This document shows, piece after piece, positions 59,252 through 64,000 of a stretch of DNA of 64,000 nucleotides. The position numbers were made by a program, and so were the translations under genes. The stretch covers positions 1 through 64,000 of the forward strand of contig JAVYIG010002760.1 in assembly GCA_035222895.1 (NCBI GenBank), read 5' to 3'. The DNA is from Strongylocentrotus droebachiensis (taxonomy: Eukaryota; Echinodermata; Echinoidea; Camarodonta; Strongylocentrotidae). Position 1 is the stretch's first letter, and each line of letters begins with the position of its first letter. The notes under the pieces were generated by a model that saw only the letters and a list, made by a program, of their open reading frames with translations, had not been told where the DNA came from and ran no database searches.

Positions 59252-59259
59252 CCTCTGAT

Positions 59260-60664
59260 TAGCACCCCGCCCTTCTTACTATTAGTTCTTAATTATCTAC
59301 GTACGCCACTGAAATACATAATGGAGTTGAAATAGTGATGGTTATAGGAGCAACTAAGTAGTTGGATATCCCTAACGGGATGATGCTATCGGTTACGAAT
59401 CATTAGTTTTATGTGATGCACCCTTCGAAATTGGGTTTAATAAATTCATCTATATACAGCAATAGCAAAACACGGTCACCATCGCAAAAGCTTAAAGTTG
59501 AACACTGGTAATGCTATATATCTATCTATCAGGCTATAGTTCATCCAGACGTTGGACAAAGCCCTGCTATATCGCACTTTAAAATAAACTATTGAGAAGT
59601 GATTGGGAAAGTTTAATAAGGAAGTATATCAAAAAGTTGTGTAATTTGAAATGTCAAAATTAGAAAAATGGTAATGTGCTCACTCTTGCTGAAAATTAGT
59701 GGAAAACAAAGCACGTAGGTATGTGTATATATGTATCTAGCAAAGTGCTTTGCTTTTCACTATATCACTGTAATCAGCCTTTGGTTTTTACGACGATTTT
59801 TAATTAAAATCGGAATATAAAACATTTTCGACGTGACATTGCTACAAAGACAAAATGCCATTTAGAAATAAATCGAATAAGAGAGCACATGATATGAATT
59901 TTTTAGATTTTTTTTTTCCTTTTTGTTTTAAACAGTACTTTCTCTTTAATCCTCTCGAGATTATCAAATCCATTACAAAATGAAATGATTATTTTATCAA
60001 ATACCAGAAGAGGCCTTTCACGTATTATGTTGTGTCATAATAACATAAATTGATTTGAAATCACGTTAACATTTCCTTCAACTAACCAAACTTGGTAAGT
60101 TTTGGGTTATTTGAAGGGATCTCAAATCTGGAGGCCCCCTCCCCCCGAACCCCTTAGCGTAACACCTTTACTTGAGGACTAGTGTGTGGGTGGCGTTTGG
60201 GTGCGTGTGCCTGAACGAGCTATCAATACTTCAAACTTCTCATATATAATGAATCTATTAAACCGTCGATTTGGGTGTGACTGTACTTTCGGGATAGTTT
60301 TATAGACAATATCCACCACGTAATAAAAGCGGTTATAAAATTAATCAGTTCTTCTTTTATAAGTGATTGTAAAGCTGGTAAAGTTTTGCTATAAACAAAA
60401 GCCATGACTGTATACAAAGAATTTAAGTATACCTAACCATTGTGCATGTAGGAGCAGATAAGGTAAGGTAATTCAAAGAAGGCTCGATATTGGTGGTTGC
60501 CAGTGGTTCCGAGGAGCAACCGAAATGTTTCATCGGGGAAACTATAAAGAGAAGTTAGTTGCAAGTGAAATATATGGTTACCGTCACCCGGGCAACGCAC
60601 AAGTAATATTCGTAACATTGAGAAGAACGATAATTTATGACAATGAAGTAGAGAATTATCGTGG
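59260..60664. other. Intergenic, no gene recognised
   Basis: AT-rich, no supported gene. CTACGTACGCCACTG at 59297-59311 looks like another CAGTGGCG-type terminus without an identified partner. Confidence 0.5.
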
Positions 60665-61652
60665 TAGTGATGATGATGGTGACGATGATGACTGTAATGA
60701 TGAATGAGCTGCTGCCGTAAAGGAAAATGAGAGAGGTGGTGATGATAATAAAAGATGATGATGTTACTGCTAATGATAACAATGTTGATGAAAAAATGAC
60801 GATGCTGGTGATAATAATGATGATGATGATGATGATGATGATAAGGATGGTGATGATGGTGATGATGATGGCGACGATGATGATGACGATGATGATAATG
60901 ATGATGATGATGATGCTGTTGATAATAATGATGATGATGATGATGATGATGATGATAATGACAACAATATTGATGAAATAATGACGATGCTGTTGATAGT
61001 GATGATGATGATGATGATAATGATGATAATGATAAAGATGATGACGATCACGATGGAGAATGATGTTGATGATGATGATGATAATGATGATGATGATGAT
61101 GATGATCAAGATGATGATAACAATGATGATGATGATGATCACGATGAAGATGATGATGTTGATGATAATGATGATGATGATCATGATGATGATCATGATG
61201 ATCATCATGATCATGATGATGATGATGATCAAGATGATGATCATGATGATAATAATGATGGTGATGATGATGATGATGATGATAACACATATAATAATGA
61301 TGATGATGATGATGATGATAATAATGATGATGATGATGATGATGATAATGATGATGATCATGATGATGATGATAATGATAATAATGATGATGATCCTGAT
61401 GATGATGATGATGATGAAGAAGCTGATGATGATGATGATGATGATGATAATAATGACGATGATTATGATGATGATGATGGTGATGATGATAATAATGATG
61501 ATGATGATGATAATAATGATGATGATGATGATGATGATGATAATAATGATGATGATCATGATCATGATGATGATGATGATGATGATAATAATGAAGATGA
61601 TGATGATGATGATAATAATGATGATGATGATGATGATGATGGACCCGCTGGT
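60665..61652 (+). repeat. GAT/AAT/GAC compound trinucleotide array, about 1 kb
   Basis: Mostly GAT with AAT, CAT, GAC and GTG-type variants; the three-base phase is kept for about 1 kb. As a result one frame reads Asp/Asn, one Met, and the complement Ile or His, all open for hundreds of codons. None has a non-repeat domain, so none is annotated as a gene. A shorter GATGAA patch continues at 61755-61855. Confidence 0.9.
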
Positions 61653-61897
61653 GTTGCTGCTCATAGTGACAAATAAAATAATAATAACGACGCTGACGAT
61701 GATGACGATTATGAAAATGCTGCTTACTAATTCACACATATTAGGATGAAAACTGAGAGAATAATGATGAAGATGATGAAAAAATGATGATGATGAAGAT
61801 GATGAAAATAATGCTAAGGATAATAAAGATAGTGAATCTGATGCTGGTGATGCATGTTATGTTGATCGGGCCACTAGTAGTATGTACAGCTGTGACC

Positions 61898-62225
61898 GGG
61901 GGGGTGTTTTACAAAGACTAAGACCGACTTTAAGGTGGACTTAACTATGGCAGGCCATTCATGCCACTGTTTGCTCTTACCATTGACTGGTATTGGTCTC
62001 TCAATGGACGTACAAATCGACAACATTATGATCACTAGATAATATTTTTCCCTTCAATTATGTTTCATCAAAAAATGTACATTATGTAGATTTGTGACCA
62101 GGATTTGTACGTTCCTTGAGAGACCAATGCCATTAAATCGAGAGAGCAAACAGTGACATGAACGGCCTGCCATAGTTAAGTCCAACCAACTTAAAGTCGA
62201 TCTTAGTCTTTGTGAAACACTCCCC
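61898..62225. mobile_element. 328-bp foldback MITE with GTTTCACAAAG ends
   Basis: Left end GGGTGTTTTACAAAGACTAA; right end, inverted, GAGTGTTTCACAAAGACTAA. Pairing continues for about 140 bp per arm (ACTTAACTATGGCAGGCC, TTGGTCTCTCAA, GTACAAATC in both). The loop is about 50 bp. The ends relate it to 4297, 28109 and 48193, but the interior differs, so it is another subfamily. Confidence 0.8.
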
Positions 62226-63403
62226 TGAACTTTTAATGACCACACTTCTTCAAAAGCAATGACATCCGCCATCCATCATTACCGTCTATCTCCAGCATCC
62301 ATCTCCACACCCCTACGCGTTGGGGTAGCCTGGAAAAGCCTGGAGAAGCTTCCCTGAAAAAAACCTAATCCCCCTGGATTAAACTAAAGTCATCACGCGA
62401 TTCCAGAGAGATTTAGAATGCCAGGCCAGACCTTTCTTTCAATAGATACCAAATGTCATCTATAAATAGTCCTTATTATGAATGCCTACATGTGCCAGTG
62501 TTTAATCGCGTAGCCGTCCGCCCGTTCAAATATAGACTCAAATATGGTTCCCCTCCGTCGGTGTTGGCTCCGGCTGCACATCGTAGACCGTTTGATTATG
62601 TATTTCAGTCGTACTCCGAAAGGTGACTCAGAAATATTAAATTTGTCTTTGACCATGAACTTTGCATTCAACGATCTCCACTCACCTCTTGGACAATATC
62701 TTGAGGAACTGCTACCAGACTGTGACGCATGGAAACTATTTCCTGATGATCCTGGATTTAGCTGATGCTGCAATGATACTTCTAAACATTTGGGTCATTC
62801 AGGATCCCCATGCCTTTTACAAGCCGATCGCCCGTCTGATTATCAAGATATTTATGATTAGAAATTGAAACAAAATTTTGCGTTTTCCTAACGGTTTTCA
62901 TAGAACTACAGTCTATATGGGAAAACGATTATGGTATTTTTTTATTTTTTTTGAGGCACTTCTTGATCATTTTGAAGCGCATTTTTTTTTTAGGGCTTCA
63001 ATATTACACCATATCACAGACACTGATAACACTTAGGGGCGTGTATCTCAGTTTCAACATTTGACCACAATGAATTCTTCATCTGCCCATGTTCTTCAAA
63101 AACCACATGCAGAGAGCCTTTCAAATCAAACACATTTCATCTTTTTGGTTGCAGAGGCCTGGGGTAAATAAATTGTGTAGAACTTCAAGCCCACCTCCAA
63201 ATATGTGATGTCTATGATTTGAGAAAGTAAAACAGCTTCGTATCTTTCTGTTTTCCAAATTTGATACCCCGGTCAAACAGACGGGATCGGTATATTAGCC
63301 CAGTAATCGACCGGAATTACGCCGAACGGTTTAGACTTTGTCAGTTATCGCTTAGTTTGAAATCAAATTTGTGATGTGACTGGAGTATAACCAGACGGGT
63401 CAA
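62226..63403. other. Intergenic, no gene recognised
   Basis: Overlapping frames at 62486-62773 (minus) and 62544-62765 (plus) show no recognisable domain. No supported gene. Confidence 0.45.
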
Positions 63404-63650
63404 GCTCGCTATCCAAAAGGACCGCTATTCATAAAGACCATTATTCATAAGGACCGCTATCCATAATGCGAGACAAAGTGAATAACGATCCTTTATGAAT
63501 AGCGACCCTTATAAATAGCGAGCAAACCATAGACAATTTACCTCGCTATTCATAATGACCGTCATTCATAAGGACCACTATTCATAAGGACCGCTTTCCA
63601 TAACGCGTGACTAAATTAATGAAAAGCGATATTTTATAAATAGCGGACCC
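63404..63650. repeat. Tandem pair of hairpin units built from GGACCGCTATTCATAA
   Basis: Unit 1 (about 63404-63523) and unit 2 (about 63541-63650) align with each other. Each begins CTCGCTAT, carries about three direct copies of a 17-base motif (GGACCGCTATTCATAA and variants), then CCATAA.GCG.GAC, then two inverted copies (TTTAT.AATAGCG). Each unit can fold on itself, with a stem of about 45 bases in unit 1. Confidence 0.75.
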
Positions 63651-64000
63651 CAGAGTCAAAACATAAAATTTCAGTACGCCGAATGGTAGATTTTTTTCCC
63701 GGTTATTATCCGTAGGTTTGGAGTCGATTTGGTGGCATGACTGGGGTCGACCTTTTCAGGGGTTGATGTAGAGTGGTAAATCCAGACGAGTTAAATTATT
63801 CTATTGCACCTGAGATTTCTACAAAAACAAAGATCATTAGAAATAAAAGTCGTCGATATCGACGAATATCTTAACACATGCACCACTTGTTTTATGCAAA
63901 CGCTTTCAATATCTAGTTACAACATGAAGGAGTACTTCCGGCAGACGAGACAGAACAAAAATCGAAATGGAATGACATGGACAATTATTGCCGCTCAAAT

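Noticed and set aside
60555..61739. Long Ile-rich (minus) and Asp- or Met-rich (plus) open frames
   Set aside because: All are readings of one GAT/AAT trinucleotide array, open in several frames at once, with no non-repeat domain.
63404..63650. CRISPR-like array
   Set aside because: The repeats are short, degenerate and in both orientations, without unique spacers of constant length, and the genome is eukaryotic.

Overview
This is a window of animal nuclear DNA, AT-rich and dominated by repeats. It most likely comes from an echinoderm, probably a sea urchin. The evidence is: one intronless aminergic G-protein-coupled receptor of animal type; tRNA-derived SINEs with pol III A and B boxes that resemble sea-urchin SURF-type repeats; 5'-truncated non-LTR retrotransposons; many short inverted-repeat DNA elements; and long (GA)n, (CT)n, (GATA)n and (GAT)n tracts. 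The species assignment is inference. Nothing looks bacterial: there are no operons, rRNA genes or CRISPR arrays.

Only one intact protein-coding gene can be supported: a 413-residue histamine-H2-like receptor on the minus strand at 23311-24552. Three coding relics are visible: a reverse-transcriptase C-terminus with an in-frame stop (4965-5456, minus), a shorter reverse-transcriptase tail (9160-9270, plus), and a frameshifted zinc-finger relic inside a transposon-like element (42588-42690, minus). Most other long open frames are by-products of low-complexity DNA or lie inside mobile elements.

Layout. 1-12 kb: an element with a CAGGGGCG-type end, a mariner/pogo-type MITE, a MITE with GTTTCACAAA ends, a LINE 3' end, a SINE and a second LINE tail. 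12-22 kb: CT and GATA microsatellites, a 532-bp TTAA-flanked element, a short CAG-ended element and a dispersed repeat. 22-28 kb: the receptor and its flanks. 28-35 kb: MITEs, LINE/SINE tails, a second TTAA-flanked element sitting between two copies of a 200-bp duplication, and GA tracts. 35-46 kb: CT tracts, small tandem duplications, a 413-bp element carrying the zinc-finger relic and two tiny GNA-loop hairpins, and an 880-bp near-complete palindrome. 46-51 kb: a 903-bp inverted-repeat element filled with about 60 degenerate CGTAA-type motifs at roughly 10-bp spacing, a MITE with unusual extended ends, and a 72-bp core repeated between GA tracts. 51-64 kb: two more copies of the dispersed repeat, a small hAT-like element with an 8-bp target duplication, a 1-kb GAT array, a 328-bp foldback MITE and a tandem pair of hairpin repeats.

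The genes do not form a pathway. The window is a single receptor locus in a repeat-rich neighbourhood. The most unusual structure is the helically spaced CGTAA array at 47222-48124, which has 44-bp perfect terminal inverted repeats and an internal TATA/initiator-like pair.
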